Shown here piece by piece: positions 7,275 to 16,269 of a DNA stretch of 42,061 bases. Both the position numbers and the translations under genes were made by a program. This DNA is from Bacteroidota bacterium (GTDB taxonomy: Bacteria; Bacteroidota; Bacteroidia; Chitinophagales; Saprospiraceae): NCBI GenBank assembly GCA_963169455.1, contig CAUJDW010000039.1, positions 1 through 42,061 of the forward strand, written 5' to 3'. Position 1 is the stretch's first letter; each line of letters starts with the position of its first letter. Under the pieces are notes generated by a model that did not search any database, was not told where the DNA came from, and saw only the letters and a program-made list of their open reading frames with translations.

Positions 7275-10073
7275 CTACCTGCCATTCCCCCGGATCAGCG
7301 TAATATAGCCGCTAAGCACCTCAGGCCCCGGGGTAATGCCCGTCACTCGCCGCTCGAAGTAGCGGCAGGTGTAATAATAGGTTCCATCCTCCAGTTCCTT
7401 GCCCTGCAGGTTCGTGCCGTTCCAGTTGATCTGCGGGTCGTTGGTGGTGAATACCACCTGGCCCCAGCGGTTGAAGACGTTGATTTCCACACGGTCGATG
7501 AAACAGAAGGGGAAGGGTTTGAAGAGGTCGTTCTGGCCGTCGCCATTGGGGGTGAAAGCGTTGGGCAGCACATAGTTGGGGCAGTTATCCACGCAGACGA
7601 TATTGCTGAAAGCGCTCTCGTTGGCGAAGGTGTCGACAGCCGTGACTGCGTAACATCCGGCGATGCCCAGTTCGGGCTTGTGGTCGAATTCCGTAAGCCG
7701 CGAATCGTCGATGGCAGCCACCTGTGAAAAATCGCTGCCCTCGAAGGGTGCGTAATATATGCGGTACCCCACTACATCGTCCGTTTCGGGGCAGATGTCC
7801 ATGGGGTTCACCCAGATGAGCGTATTTTTCAGCGCTTCCTCGTCGGTGCAGTTGATATTCTGGTTGCAGGCATTGATCACTTCCAGGGTGGGAGGGCAGG
7901 GGGGGATGTTGTCCACCGGTACGCCGCAGGCTTCCTGGGAATAGTTTAACAGCAGGGGTTTCACACCTTCCACCCCATAGGAGCCCGCGCTTTTGATCCG
8001 GTAACAATACTCCACCCCATTCACCAGGCCTGTGTCGGAAAACGTGGGTTCCATGACGGTGGCCAGGGAGTCGAAGGCCCCGTCGGGATTTTTGCGGTAA
8101 ACGACGTACTCAAAATTGTCCCAGGGAACTTTTTCCTCCCAGGAGAGCACATTGGCGTTGTCGGTCGGGGCAATGGACAGGAAAACCGAGGACGCGGGGT
8201 TGGTGGCGCCGAGCAGGACGTTGCCTTCCACATAAAAATTGACCTTGTAGCTATAAGGCCCTTTCCGGGTGTCCAGGCCGGTATCGACGAAACAGGTGTC
8301 GTTGGCGCCGGCGAAAGTGGGGCTGGTAAAGGAAATGCCGATGGGCTGGAAATCGCCATCGGCAGGGCTCAGGCCTTCGGCGCGCAGCACTTCGTAAGTG
8401 TAGGGCCCGGCGTTCTGCAGGGTGTCCAGGTCTTTGGCCACCGGCTTGGACCAGCACACCTCCATCTCGCCATCGGAAGCCCCTGTGGCCAGCACGCTCA
8501 CATTGGTGAGCAGCGGAATGTCGCGGTTGAGTTGTATGCAAACCTCTTTGGAGGGCAGGCTCTCGACGGTATTGTAGGTGTACTGGCCGCCCGGGGTCGT
8601 TTTGGCGAACTGCCCCAGGATGCGGTAGCAGTACGTCCGGCCCCGCTCGACATTGCTGTCGAAGAAGACGTAACGCCCGTCCTGTTCTTCCATGACCGGC
8701 ACGTTGGTCAGTCTGGTGTATCCCCGGCCTTCCAGGCCAGGGGTGCAGGTATCGATGGGGAAGCTGCTGCTGCCCAGTTTTCTCCAGACGGTGAAGCCCC
8801 GGAAGTAATTGTCGGCGGCGTCTTCACAGGCGTAGGGTTTGGCCCAGGAAACCGTGACGGCGCCGGCGGAAGCCTGGGCCCGGACATCCTCCGGCGGCGG
8901 GCCCACTACCTTGATCCGCACCGTTTTAAGCGTCGCCAGCCCGCTGGTGTCGCCAAAGAAATTATCGGTGGCCTTGAACACCACCGAGTAGTACTGGTCG
9001 GAAATGTGCTCGCAACTGGTGGCCCAGCGGAATGTCTTAACGACCGGGTCGGGTTCGAACAGGGAGGTAGCCGGAGTAAAGGTGGCGGGGTTGTATGGCA
9101 CTTCGAGCGGCCCGCCCAGGGCGGTGAGCCGCACCAGCTGGTTCGTTTCGGAGATCGGCGCGGTGGCTTCCACATCGAATTCCAGCACCTCCCCGGCGAT
9201 GACGCAGATGTCGTCGAAAGGGGTGGTGACCACCGGCGGCAGGTTCTCGCATTCCTCGATCAGGATTTGCATGTCCCGCAGGATGGTGTCGATGGGGATT
9301 CCGGCGCGGTATTCGACAATGATCATAGCCAGGTTGTACTCCCCGGCTTTCTGGGGGGCGTCCCAGACGATGTCGCCCGTCACTTCGTCAATAGTGAGCT
9401 TGTTGAGCAGCGGGTTTGGGCTGGGGATGAGGTTGGGGAATACGTAGTTCGGCACGGGCAGCCCGACGTCCTGAAGGGGTACGGTGAAGTGGTAGGAAAG
9501 GCTGTCGCCGTCGGGGTCGTAGGCATTGGGGTTGTGGGTGAAAACCTGCCCCACGCAGCCGATGTCAACCGGGGGCTGAAGCAGGACAGGCGTGTTGTTG
9601 CAGCCCTGGAACTGAGGGTTGGGAAAGGTATAGCGCGTCTCGATGTGGAACTTCACCTGGTCGGAACTGGGAAAGTTGACGTTCAGAATATCCCCGTTGC
9701 GGTTCGGGTCGGTCATGGAAATGACGTAGGAACCCCGCGCCGGATAGGTGTGCCGGGCGATATAGAGGTTGCGTTTGGTGTCGTTCTCCAGCACCACCCC
9801 CTGGGGCGGGTTTCCGGGCCCGTTGGAGCGGGGCACCCGTTCACAGAAGCCGTCGCCCCAGCAGATGGTCAGGGTGTCGCGGTCGGCAGGGCGGCTGCTG
9901 GCCTTGGTGTAGGTGGTGATGGTCGCCTCCACTGTCAGGCTGTTGACACAATCACCTACCTGCCTGACCGTTATCTCGCCGGCCCGGTTGTGCGTGGCCA
10001 GCAGCAGCCCGGCGCTGCTCAGAAAAAGAAAGGTGGACAGGAAAATGCGCAGAAAATGGTACAATTTGGGCAT
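7275..10073 (-). CDS. T9SS type B sorting domain protein with fibronectin III-like domains
   Basis: This is a 932-residue exported surface protein. A signal peptide covers residues 1 to about 26 and is followed by THNRAGEITVRQVGDC, the usual N-terminus of a Bacteroidota family of large extracellular proteins. Residues 30 to about 385 look like Ig/cadherin-like folds; QVFTHNPNAYDPDGDSLSYHF is a cadherin-like piece. From about 390 to 820 there are several fibronectin III-like units, marked by AVTVSWAKP, EVCWSKP, YCYRILG and EYCYRIKSAG. The C-terminal 100 residues (from about 830) carry the type B T9SS sorting domain: LPNAFTPNGDGQND, VEINVFNRWGQVVF, DGTYYYTCRY. It should cross the outer membrane by T9SS and stay at the surface or be released. 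No PorP/SprF gene is next to it. The ATG at 10073 is chosen over 10118 because it starts the signal peptide. Confidence 0.9.
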   Translation of the reverse strand: MPKLYHFLRIFLSTFLFLSSAGLLLATHNRAGEITVRQVGDCVNSLTVEATITTYTKASSRPADRDTLTICWGDGFCERVPRSNGPGNPPQGVVLENDTKRNLYIARHTYPARGSYVISMTDPNRNGDILNVNFPSSDQVKFHIETRYTFPNPQFQGCNNTPVLLQPPVDIGCVGQVFTHNPNAYDPDGDSLSYHFTVPLQDVGLPVPNYVFPNLIPSPNPLLNKLTIDEVTGDIVWDAPQKAGEYNLAMIIVEYRAGIPIDTILRDMQILIEECENLPPVVTTPFDDICVIAGEVLEFDVEATAPISETNQLVRLTALGGPLEVPYNPATFTPATSLFEPDPVVKTFRWATSCEHISDQYYSVVFKATDNFFGDTSGLATLKTVRIKVVGPPPEDVRAQASAGAVTVSWAKPYACEDAADNYFRGFTVWRKLGSSSFPIDTCTPGLEGRGYTRLTNVPVMEEQDGRYVFFDSNVERGRTYCYRILGQFAKTTPGGQYTYNTVESLPSKEVCIQLNRDIPLLTNVSVLATGASDGEMEVCWSKPVAKDLDTLQNAGPYTYEVLRAEGLSPADGDFQPIGISFTSPTFAGANDTCFVDTGLDTRKGPYSYKVNFYVEGNVLLGATNPASSVFLSIAPTDNANVLSWEEKVPWDNFEYVVYRKNPDGAFDSLATVMEPTFSDTGLVNGVEYCYRIKSAGSYGVEGVKPLLLNYSQEACGVPVDNIPPCPPTLEVINACNQNINCTDEEALKNTLIWVNPMDICPETDDVVGYRIYYAPFEGSDFSQVAAIDDSRLTEFDHKPELGIAGCYAVTAVDTFANESAFSNIVCVDNCPNYVLPNAFTPNGDGQNDLFKPFPFCFIDRVEINVFNRWGQVVFTTNDPQINWNGTNLQGKELEDGTYYYTCRYFERRVTGITPGPEVLSGYITLIRGNGR

Positions 10074-10363
10074 AAGTCCTTGATTTACGATCGGTTGACA
10101 ACTTACGAAAAATATCACCCTCCGGAAAAAGAATTTTGATGCTGCGGCGCGATGATTACAAATTTAACGGCCGCCACCCTAAAATAGTTTGTAAGAATAT
10201 AGCCCCGCCGCTAAAGCGGCCTGCAGATTGCCATAATCCGCCGGATCAAAATTGTCTTCCGGTGTAACTTACCTTCTCCTTAGGCGTTAATGCACTTAGC
10301 CGGCAGGCAGGGCAGTTGGCGCCCTTAAGGCCTTAAGGCCTGGTGACCTAATGACCTAATAAC
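10074..10363. other. Divergent intergenic region with short repeats
   Basis: No gene is seen here. The minus-strand box TATTTTTC (forward 10107-10114), one base off TAnnTTTG, may start the T9SS cargo gene. A short hairpin GCCGCT-AA-AGCGGC lies near 10207-10220. CCTTAAGG occurs twice back to back (10323-10338) and TGACCTAA twice back to back (10344-10359). Confidence 0.5.
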
Positions 10364-10394
10364 TTGGCAATCTCCCTTTGGCTGCCTATACTTG
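10364..10394 (+). promoter_or_regulatory. Promoter of serine hydrolase gene
   Basis: TTG (10364-10366) and TATACTTG (10387-10394, seven of eight positions of TAnnTTTG) are 20 bases apart. Transcription would start near 10400, about 20 bases before the ATG. Confidence 0.4.
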
Positions 10395-10421
10395 CATTTG
10401 TCGAAAATCGAACGGAGTATC

Positions 10422-11663
10422 ATGCGTAAGAAATTACCCGCTCTTGTTTTTGCTCTTTTTCTGGGCTTTTTTGTAGTATACCAGCACACGGACATGCCGC
10501 GCCTGGAGGCTGCCATGTACCGTTCCCGGATGAAGGAAAAAAGCCGGAAGCCCGACCCCGCCTTTCAGAAATTCCTTGGCGATTACGAAGTTTATCTGCG
10601 CCGGCTCCTGGAAGCGGAAGGCGTGCCGGGGGCCGCGGTGGCCATTGTCAGGGACAGCAGCATAGCGCTGGTAAAAACCTACGGCCTGCGGGCCAGGGGG
10701 CGGAGGGATTCGGTTGACGCCCATACGGTTTTCCGGGTGGCCTCCCTGTCGAAGGGCTTTACGGGCATCCTCGCCAGCCTTCTGGTGCAGGAAGGCCTGC
10801 TGCGCTGGGATGAACCGGCTTACGAACACGTGCTCGACCTCCACATGAAAACGGAGGAATATACCCGGGAAATACAGTTGATCCACCTGCTGAGCCATTC
10901 TACCGGCCTGCCCCGGCACACCTTTTCCAACCTGCTGAACATGGGTATGTCCTATCCGATGATCCTCCAGCGGCTGGCCAGTGTGAAACCCACCCATTCG
11001 GTGGGCAGTTACCACAATTATCAGAACGTCGCCTTCAGCCTGTCGGGTGATATGATGGAATCCGTTACCGGCCAGCGTTTCCACGTGCTGCTGAAAGAGC
11101 GCATTTTCGCCCCCCTGGGCATGGAGGATGCCTCCGCCACCCTGGCGGACATCCTGGCGGACTCCAATGTCGCCATGCCTCACAAATGGGGCGGGGGGAG
11201 CTACGTCCCTACCGGGATCGACCCCAATTATTACGAAGTAGTTCCCGCCGCCGGCGTCAACGCCAGCATCAGCGACATGGCCCAGTGGCTGTTTATGCTG
11301 CTTGGCAACCGCCCTGATTTTGCCTCCGACAGCCTGCTGAGCCAGGCTTTCCACCCCTTTGTCGAGATCCCCGCCGGCGACCGCGTGCTGAGAAACTGGG
11401 AAAATCTGGAAACGGCACACTACGCCATGGGCTGGCGCATACTGCAACTGCCCGGCATACAGGTCACCGGCCACAGCGGGTACGTCAACAACTACCGCTC
11501 CGAGATCGCCTTCAGCCGCGAGGAAAAGGTGGGCATCGTGATCCTTACAAATGCACCCAACAGCACCGTAGGGCAGGCCGTGCCGGCCTTTTTTGATAAG
11601 TACCTGGAATTCAGGCAAGGCGCTGAGCAGGGAGGCGATGAGGAGCGTGGGAACGCACCCTGA
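10422..11663 (+). CDS. Serine hydrolase of the beta-lactamase / class C family
   Basis: This 413-residue protein has the penicillin-binding/beta-lactamase fold and is probably an envelope esterase, peptidase or D,D-peptidase-like enzyme rather than a true resistance enzyme. The three active-site motifs are visible: SLSK at residues 108-111 (nucleophile Ser108), YQN at 200-202, and HSG at 351-353, where class C enzymes have KTG. An N-terminal hydrophobic segment (residues 4-20) looks like an uncleaved signal anchor. The ATG at 10422 follows GGAG at an ideal distance and is preferred over a TTG at 10392. It is convergent with the DUF2279 gene, with 34 bases between the stops. Confidence 0.88.
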   Translation: MRKKLPALVFALFLGFFVVYQHTDMPRLEAAMYRSRMKEKSRKPDPAFQKFLGDYEVYLRRLLEAEGVPGAAVAIVRDSSIALVKTYGLRARGRRDSVDAHTVFRVASLSKGFTGILASLLVQEGLLRWDEPAYEHVLDLHMKTEEYTREIQLIHLLSHSTGLPRHTFSNLLNMGMSYPMILQRLASVKPTHSVGSYHNYQNVAFSLSGDMMESVTGQRFHVLLKERIFAPLGMEDASATLADILADSNVAMPHKWGGGSYVPTGIDPNYYEVVPAAGVNASISDMAQWLFMLLGNRPDFASDSLLSQAFHPFVEIPAGDRVLRNWENLETAHYAMGWRILQLPGIQVTGHSGYVNNYRSEIAFSREEKVGIVILTNAPNSTVGQAVPAFFDKYLEFRQGAEQGGDEERGNAP

Positions 11664-11697
11664 CAGGCAACCCCCATGCATAACTGCCAACCCGCTC

Positions 11698-12690
11698 TCA
11701 CCAATACAATGCCCGGAACTTCATCCCATTCAACGTATTCACCTCCAGCGCCGGCGCCGGGATTTTGACCCAGTTCAGGGCGTTCAGCAGGAAGCGCAGC
11801 CCGCGCTTTTGGGTGGGGATGCGGCTCAGGTCCACATCCAGTGACAGGTAGAACTGCCGGTAGCGGGGGAAAGCCCCTTCGTCCAGCACGTAGAGCTCGC
11901 CGTTTGGGCCTTCCCATTGGTTGTCGAAACCGCCGAACATATTGCCGGCGCCGTAGCCGAGGGCCAGGTTGAGCCAGGGCGGCAGCCAGCGCGGGCCGCC
12001 GCCGGGGAGGAAAGATTTTGGGTTAACGGACAGCCAGATCGCCTGGCCGTTGTAGTCCTTGATGAAGGCTTCGCCATAGGTGGAGCCATAGAGATCTTCG
12101 GCGCGCTGGCGCAAGGACATCGGCTCCCCTCCGTTGGCGGGGTATACAGGGAAGTCCGGGTAGCCGGGGCGGCTGTTGGAGACCTTCATCAGCAGCCGCT
12201 GTTCTTTCCAGGCCAGTTCCTGGCCGGCGAAGATGCCCACTCCCAGCGTGTTGAAGCCGATGTCGTACCAGGAGAAGCCCCATTTTTCGGAATGGGCGTC
12301 CATTACTTCAATTGTGCCCTGGAGCAGGGTGCCGATACCGGCCGCCAGCCACATGCTCCTGCGGCGCTCCAGGCCGGTCCAGCGGGCGCCCCGGAAGCTG
12401 AGGTTGCATATAGTGTAGGCGGTAAAAGTGTGCCCCAGTTTATCCATGTCCTCCCATTCGCCCATGTCATCGAAGGTGTGGAAGCCGGTTAGCTCGTAGC
12501 CCTTGTACCAGGCCTCGTATAAATACACCGATGCCCCGCCGTAAATGGCGGCGCCGGCGCCGGCGCAGGCCCAGAACCGGGCGGCGTTAAAGGTGTCGGC
12601 CGGTTCCAGAAAATGCAGGCGGCCGGAGTCCTGGCCGGAAAGGGCAGGGTGGGAGAGGAGCAGCAGGAGGAAGGCGGCCAGCTTTTGCAT
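11698..12690 (-). CDS. DUF2279 family exported protein
   Basis: This 330-residue protein has a signal peptide (residues 1-18, ending near LSGQD). It carries the pattern I associate with DUF2279 (YfiM-like) proteins: AWYKGYELTGFHTFDDMGEWEDMDKLGHTFTAY, in which the DKxGH motif is the most conserved part, then GTIEVMDAHSEKWGFSWYDIGFNTLG. Glycine- and tryptophan-rich strands in the C-terminal half suggest a membrane-associated or beta-barrel-like structure. The function of the family is not known to me. The frame is open to 12738, but the ATG at 12690 gives the signal peptide. It lies tail to tail with the serine hydrolase. Confidence 0.75.
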   Translation of the reverse strand: MQKLAAFLLLLLSHPALSGQDSGRLHFLEPADTFNAARFWACAGAGAAIYGGASVYLYEAWYKGYELTGFHTFDDMGEWEDMDKLGHTFTAYTICNLSFRGARWTGLERRRSMWLAAGIGTLLQGTIEVMDAHSEKWGFSWYDIGFNTLGVGIFAGQELAWKEQRLLMKVSNSRPGYPDFPVYPANGGEPMSLRQRAEDLYGSTYGEAFIKDYNGQAIWLSVNPKSFLPGGGPRWLPPWLNLALGYGAGNMFGGFDNQWEGPNGELYVLDEGAFPRYRQFYLSLDVDLSRIPTQKRGLRFLLNALNWVKIPAPALEVNTLNGMKFRALYW

Positions 12691-12714
12691 AGTGTTGCGA
12701 AGAATTTTTAATGA

Positions 12715-12878
12715 AAAATGTAAAACGCTGAATGTCAAATGCCTGTCCGGCTGCTGTGCTGCAGGCGGGAGCGCCTGGCAGACAGCCCTTGCATACGGCT
12801 GGCCCTTCGGCTTTTTACATTTTAAAATTATTCCCGGCTTCTGCTCTGCCGAAGCCGGGGAAGCATTTACATTTTAAA
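12715..12878. repeat. AT-rich short repeats around a hairpin
   Basis: The 13-mer TTTACATTTTAAA occurs at 12814-12826 and again at 12866-12878, flanking the hairpin at 12831-12861. An inverted partial copy, AAAATGTAAAA, is at 12715-12725. The region lies between two minus-strand genes and has no coding content. It may be the remnant of a small palindromic element. Confidence 0.5.
12831..12861 (-). terminator. Terminator candidate after thioesterase gene
   Basis: CCCGGCTTC (12833-12841) and GAAGCCGGG (12851-12859) form a perfect 9-bp stem with a 9-base loop, extended by a G-U and a T-A pair. On the minus strand it is followed by AATAATTTT. It starts 20 bases after the thioesterase stop at 12881. 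Confidence 0.55.
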
Positions 12879-12880
12879 TT

Positions 12881-13348
12881 TCAACTCAGCATTCCTTCCG
12901 GCATGCGCACGCACACCACTTCTCCACGGGCGCAGGCTTCGCCCTTGGCAAAAAGCGTGATCTGCACCACTACCTTTCTTTCTTTGAGTTCCGCCACTTT
13001 GCCCCGCAGCTCGAGCGCCACCCCGATAGGCGTTGGCTTCAGGAAATCAACCTTCAGGGAGGCGGTGACGAAGCGCTGGGCGTGGCCGTCGCTCATCTCC
13101 AGCCCCGCCGCCCTGGCGGAAGCGGCCGAGGCGGTGCCCGTGGCGTGGCAGTCGATCAGCGAAGCGATCAGCCCGCCATACACATAACCAGGGATGGCCG
13201 TATGGTAAGGTTTAGGGGTGAAATGGGCCACCGTCTCTGCGCCATCCCAGTAGCTTTTCAACTGGAGGCCGTGTTCGTTGAGGCGCCCGCAGCCGTAGCA
13301 GTGGCTCAGCGCGTCGGGGTAGTTATCCTGAAAGGCTTTCCGGCTCAT
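12881..13348 (-). CDS. Hotdog-fold thioesterase, PaaI-like
   Basis: This 155-residue protein belongs to the hotdog thioesterase superfamily, which hydrolyses acyl-CoA or acyl-carrier-protein thioesters in the cytosol. The helix segment IPGYVYGGLIASLIDCHATGTA (residues about 50-71) is the PaaI-like active-site region, with Gly-Gly and the acidic Asp. The strand pairs TASLKVDFLKPTPIG and ELRGKVAELKERKVVVQI follow the usual order. The N-terminus contains HCYGCG and a further Cys, which could bind metal or simply be a lineage feature. The frame is open to 13549, but residues before the ATG at 13348 look non-coding. It is divergent from the cryptochrome gene with a 237-base gap in which no strong promoter box was found. 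Confidence 0.8.
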   Translation of the reverse strand: MSRKAFQDNYPDALSHCYGCGRLNEHGLQLKSYWDGAETVAHFTPKPYHTAIPGYVYGGLIASLIDCHATGTASAASARAAGLEMSDGHAQRFVTASLKVDFLKPTPIGVALELRGKVAELKERKVVVQITLFAKGEACARGEVVCVRMPEGMLS

Positions 13349-13585
13349 TTTTTGCCGTAAGATAGGAAATGTTAGGCGCAGAAGGCGAGCCGAAAGGCCA
13401 TATTGCTTTGAGGCTGCTCCGGTAAGCCAGGGGCCGGAGGCCTGCGCGGCAAGCCGCAACCTTCCCCTTCCATTTTTGTTATTACTTTCAAAAATTATTG
13501 AAAGCAAAAACCCGGAGCCGGGGAGGTGAAATGTTTGGGGAAAAGCCATACCTTCCCAATCAGGCTCAGGCTTAAATTAAACCCT

Positions 13586-14947
13586 ATGCATACCAGGCGG
13601 GCAATTGTATGGTTCAGGCAGGATTTGAGGCTCCACGACAATGAAGCGCTTACGGAAGCACTGGCCAGTGCGGATGAGGTGGCGCCGGTATATGTCTTCG
13701 ACGAGCGCATTTTTAAAGGCAAAACGCATTTTTTTGGATTTCCGAAGGCCGGAAAGTTCCGGGCTCGCTTTATCATCGAGAGCATCCACGGCCTGCGGCA
13801 GTCTCTGCAGGCGCGGGGCTCTAACCTCATCGTGCGGGTGGGCAAACCGGAAGAAGAGATTTTTTCCCTGGCCAAAGAGCTGCGCTCCAGTTGGGTGTTT
13901 TGCAACCGCGAACGCACACGCGATGAGGAATCGGTGCAGGACGCCCTGGAGAAGAACCTTTGGTCCATCGGCCAGGAAATGCGTTATTCCAGGGGCAAGC
14001 TGCTCTACTATACGGCCGACCTGCCTTTCCCCATTCAGCATACCCCCGATACCTTTGCCCAGTTCCGCAAGGAAGTGGAGCGCTATGTCCCCGTCCGCGA
14101 CCCCCTGCCTGCGCCGGAAAAACTGGCGCCTCTTTCCGTCCGCCTGGATGCAGGCGATATCCCTACGCTCCGGGACTTCCGCCACGAAGAATTTGAACCG
14201 GACGGCCGGGCAGCGCTCGTTTTCCGGGGTGGAGAAACAGAAGCCCTCAGGCGCCTGAGGTACTACATCTGGGAGAGCGGATTGGCATCCCGGGATAAAC
14301 CGGAGCGGGAAGCGCTGGCCGGCGGTGATTATTCCGCCGGCTTATCCCCCTGGCTGGCCCAGGGCTGCCTGTCGCCTAAGCTGGTGTATCGCGAACTGAA
14401 ACGCTTCGAGGCTGAATTTGGGGTGAAGGAAGGCGCCAACGGGATTTACAACGGGCTTCTGCGGCGCGATTTTTACCGCTTTATGGCGAAAAAACACGGC
14501 AACGGAATTTTCCTGCGCCGGGGCCCCCACAAGGCTGCAGGGCCACAGGGAGCCAATGACTGGGAATACCTGCAAAACTGGATGGAAGGCGCAACCGGCA
14601 TGCCTCTGGTCGATGCAGCCATGCGCGAACTGCGCCATACGGGCTACCTCTCCGGCCGTTGCCGCCTTAATGTGGCCAGTTACCTGGTAAACGACCTGAA
14701 GGTCAACTGGCAGATGGGCGCGGAATATTTCGAGTCGGTGTTGATCGACTACGATGTGGCCAGCAACTGGGGGAACTGGAACGCCGCTGCGGGTGTAGGC
14801 GCCGACCCCCGCGAAAACCGCTGCTTCAACGTGCTGTCACAGGCCCAGCGTTACGACCCCCAGGGGGAATATGTCAAGCGCTGGCTGCCCGAACTGGGGG
14901 ATTTGCCGCCCGACAGCATACACCTGCCGCAGATCACCTGTCAGTGA
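13586..14947 (+). CDS. Cryptochrome DASH (photolyase/cryptochrome family)
   Basis: This 453-residue flavoprotein is of the photolyase/cryptochrome family, DASH branch, whose members repair cyclobutane dimers in single-stranded DNA using FAD and usually a folate antenna. The N-terminal antenna domain starts AIVWFRQDLRLHDNEAL. The FAD-binding domain shows GGxxALRRLRYYIWESGLAS, LSPWLAQGCLSPKLVYRELKRFE, MRELRHTGYLSGRCRLNVASYL and, near the C-terminus, the typical DASH run DYDVASNWGNWNAAAGVG, then QAQRYDPQGEYVKRWLPEL. The length is normal for the family. The ATG at 13586 is chosen because it opens the antenna domain directly. Its stop overlaps the purK stop on the other strand by 14 bases. Confidence 0.9.
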   Translation: MHTRRAIVWFRQDLRLHDNEALTEALASADEVAPVYVFDERIFKGKTHFFGFPKAGKFRARFIIESIHGLRQSLQARGSNLIVRVGKPEEEIFSLAKELRSSWVFCNRERTRDEESVQDALEKNLWSIGQEMRYSRGKLLYYTADLPFPIQHTPDTFAQFRKEVERYVPVRDPLPAPEKLAPLSVRLDAGDIPTLRDFRHEEFEPDGRAALVFRGGETEALRRLRYYIWESGLASRDKPEREALAGGDYSAGLSPWLAQGCLSPKLVYRELKRFEAEFGVKEGANGIYNGLLRRDFYRFMAKKHGNGIFLRRGPHKAAGPQGANDWEYLQNWMEGATGMPLVDAAMRELRHTGYLSGRCRLNVASYLVNDLKVNWQMGAEYFESVLIDYDVASNWGNWNAAAGVGADPRENRCFNVLSQAQRYDPQGEYVKRWLPELGDLPPDSIHLPQITCQ

Positions 14948-16103
14948 CGATGCGCAGGGCCTCCATGACGAGGCGCGCCCTGCCGGCTGCTTCCTCCGTC
15001 GTGTCGGCCACTACGGTCGCATGCCCCATTTTTCGAAATGGCTTGGTAATGGACTTGCCGTACAGGTGCAGGTGAACCCCTTCCATGGCGAGGCATTGCT
15101 CCAATCCTTCGTAAATGGCCGGGCCTTCGTGCCCTTCGGCGCCCAGAAGGTTAACCATCACGGAGGCGCTCTTCATCCGGGTGCTGCCCAATGGCAGGTC
15201 GAGCACGGCGCGCAGGTGCTGTTCGAACTGAGAGGTGTAACAACTATCGATCGTGTGGTGCCCGCTGTTGTGAGGCCTGGGCGCTACCTCATTGACCAGT
15301 AGTTTGCCTTTCTTGTCGAGGAACATCTCCACGGCCAGCAGGCCGCACAAGCCATAAGCCTCGATAACACGGATGGCAAGGGCTTCAGCTTCCCGCTCCA
15401 GGGCGGGGCTGACGGCAGCAGGGCAAAACAGGAACTCTACCAGGTTGGCCTCCGGATTGAACGCCATCTCCACAGCCGGATAGGCCACAACCTGGCCCGA
15501 AGCGTTGCGGGCGACGATGACGGCCAGCTCCTTGTCAATATCCACCATCTCTTCTACCACGCAGGCGCCAGGAAGCAGGTTGCCCAGCGATTCCTCGTTC
15601 CGGATCACGCTCACCCCCCGGCCGTCGTAGCCGGCCGTGCGCGACTTCTGAACGAAGGGCAGGCTGATCCGCCCTGCGCGCAGGGCGGCAACAATTGCAT
15701 CCGGCCCTTCGAAAAGCTGGAACGGAGCCGTGGGAATGCCTTTTTCCCTGTAAAAGAGCTTTTGCGCGCCTTTGTCCTTGATGATGTCCAGCTGGGCCGG
15801 CGCCGGGTGTATGGTTTTGCCTTCATGTTCCAGCCGGCGCAACGCGTCCGTATTGACGTGCTCGATCTCGATGGTGATTACATCCATCCGGCTGCCGAAG
15901 CGGTAAACGTCGTCAAAATCCTGAAAATCGCCCTCCGTGAAAAAGGGCGTCACCCGGCCGGCGGGAAAGTCCCGCGAGGCATCGAGTACGTACAACGGCA
16001 GGTGCCAGTTGCCGGCGGCCAGCGCCAGCATCTTGCCGAGCTGGCCGCCGCCGAGGACGCCCAACCGGAAATCGGGATGCAAGGGGTTTGCTTTGGAGTC
16101 CAT
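14934..16103 (-). CDS. purK: 5-(carboxyamino)imidazole ribonucleotide synthase
   Basis: PurK is an ATP-grasp enzyme of purine synthesis; it converts AIR, ATP and bicarbonate to N5-CAIR in the cytosol. The protein is 389 residues. The N-terminal motif LGVLGGGQLGKMLALAA is diagnostic. It continues with the family signature EIEHV (EIEHVNTDALRRLE), the ATP-grasp strand FVQKSRTAGYDGRGV, and the metal-binding end NEVAPRPHNSGHHTID. The ATG at 16103 is preceded on the minus strand by TAGCTTTG (forward 16125-16132), a -7 box at a suitable distance. No purE is next to it. The gene is divergent from dihydroorotase and overlaps the end of the cryptochrome gene by 14 bases, tail to tail. Confidence 0.95.
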   Translation of the reverse strand: MDSKANPLHPDFRLGVLGGGQLGKMLALAAGNWHLPLYVLDASRDFPAGRVTPFFTEGDFQDFDDVYRFGSRMDVITIEIEHVNTDALRRLEHEGKTIHPAPAQLDIIKDKGAQKLFYREKGIPTAPFQLFEGPDAIVAALRAGRISLPFVQKSRTAGYDGRGVSVIRNEESLGNLLPGACVVEEMVDIDKELAVIVARNASGQVVAYPAVEMAFNPEANLVEFLFCPAAVSPALEREAEALAIRVIEAYGLCGLLAVEMFLDKKGKLLVNEVAPRPHNSGHHTIDSCYTSQFEQHLRAVLDLPLGSTRMKSASVMVNLLGAEGHEGPAIYEGLEQCLAMEGVHLHLYGKSITKPFRKMGHATVVADTTEEAAGRARLVMEALRIVTDR

Positions 16104-16124
16104 ACCTGTCTTCTTTTGCGCCGG

Positions 16125-16132
16125 CAAAGCTA
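16125..16132 (-). promoter_or_regulatory. -7 box TAGCTTTG of purK promoter
   Basis: On the minus strand TAGCTTTG matches TAnnTTTG and ends 22 bases before the purK ATG. A -33 element at the usual spacing is not evident. The same 166-base gap must hold the dihydroorotase promoter, for which I found no clear box. Confidence 0.42.
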
Positions 16133-16269
16133 GGGAAAAAAAACGGGAGGAATCCCCGCCCTTGCGGCCCACAAGTTTATTTGCGCCCCCCGGCCTACAA
16201 ATTCATCAGCGCCGGCCAACGCCTTTCCGGGGGGATTTCCTAAATTCACAGCCCAACAAAGGCAGTCCT

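Noticed and set aside
8532-10139. 535-codon plus-strand frame opposite the T9SS cargo gene
   Set aside because: It is Gly/Val/Arg-rich and has no motif, while the minus strand has a signal peptide and sorting domain.
10263-10290. TGTAAC-N16-CGTTAA as a third ECF promoter before the serine hydrolase gene
   Set aside because: Only the core hexamer and CGT match, without the flanking bases shared by the twin promoters. Such a match is expected about once by chance in this window.
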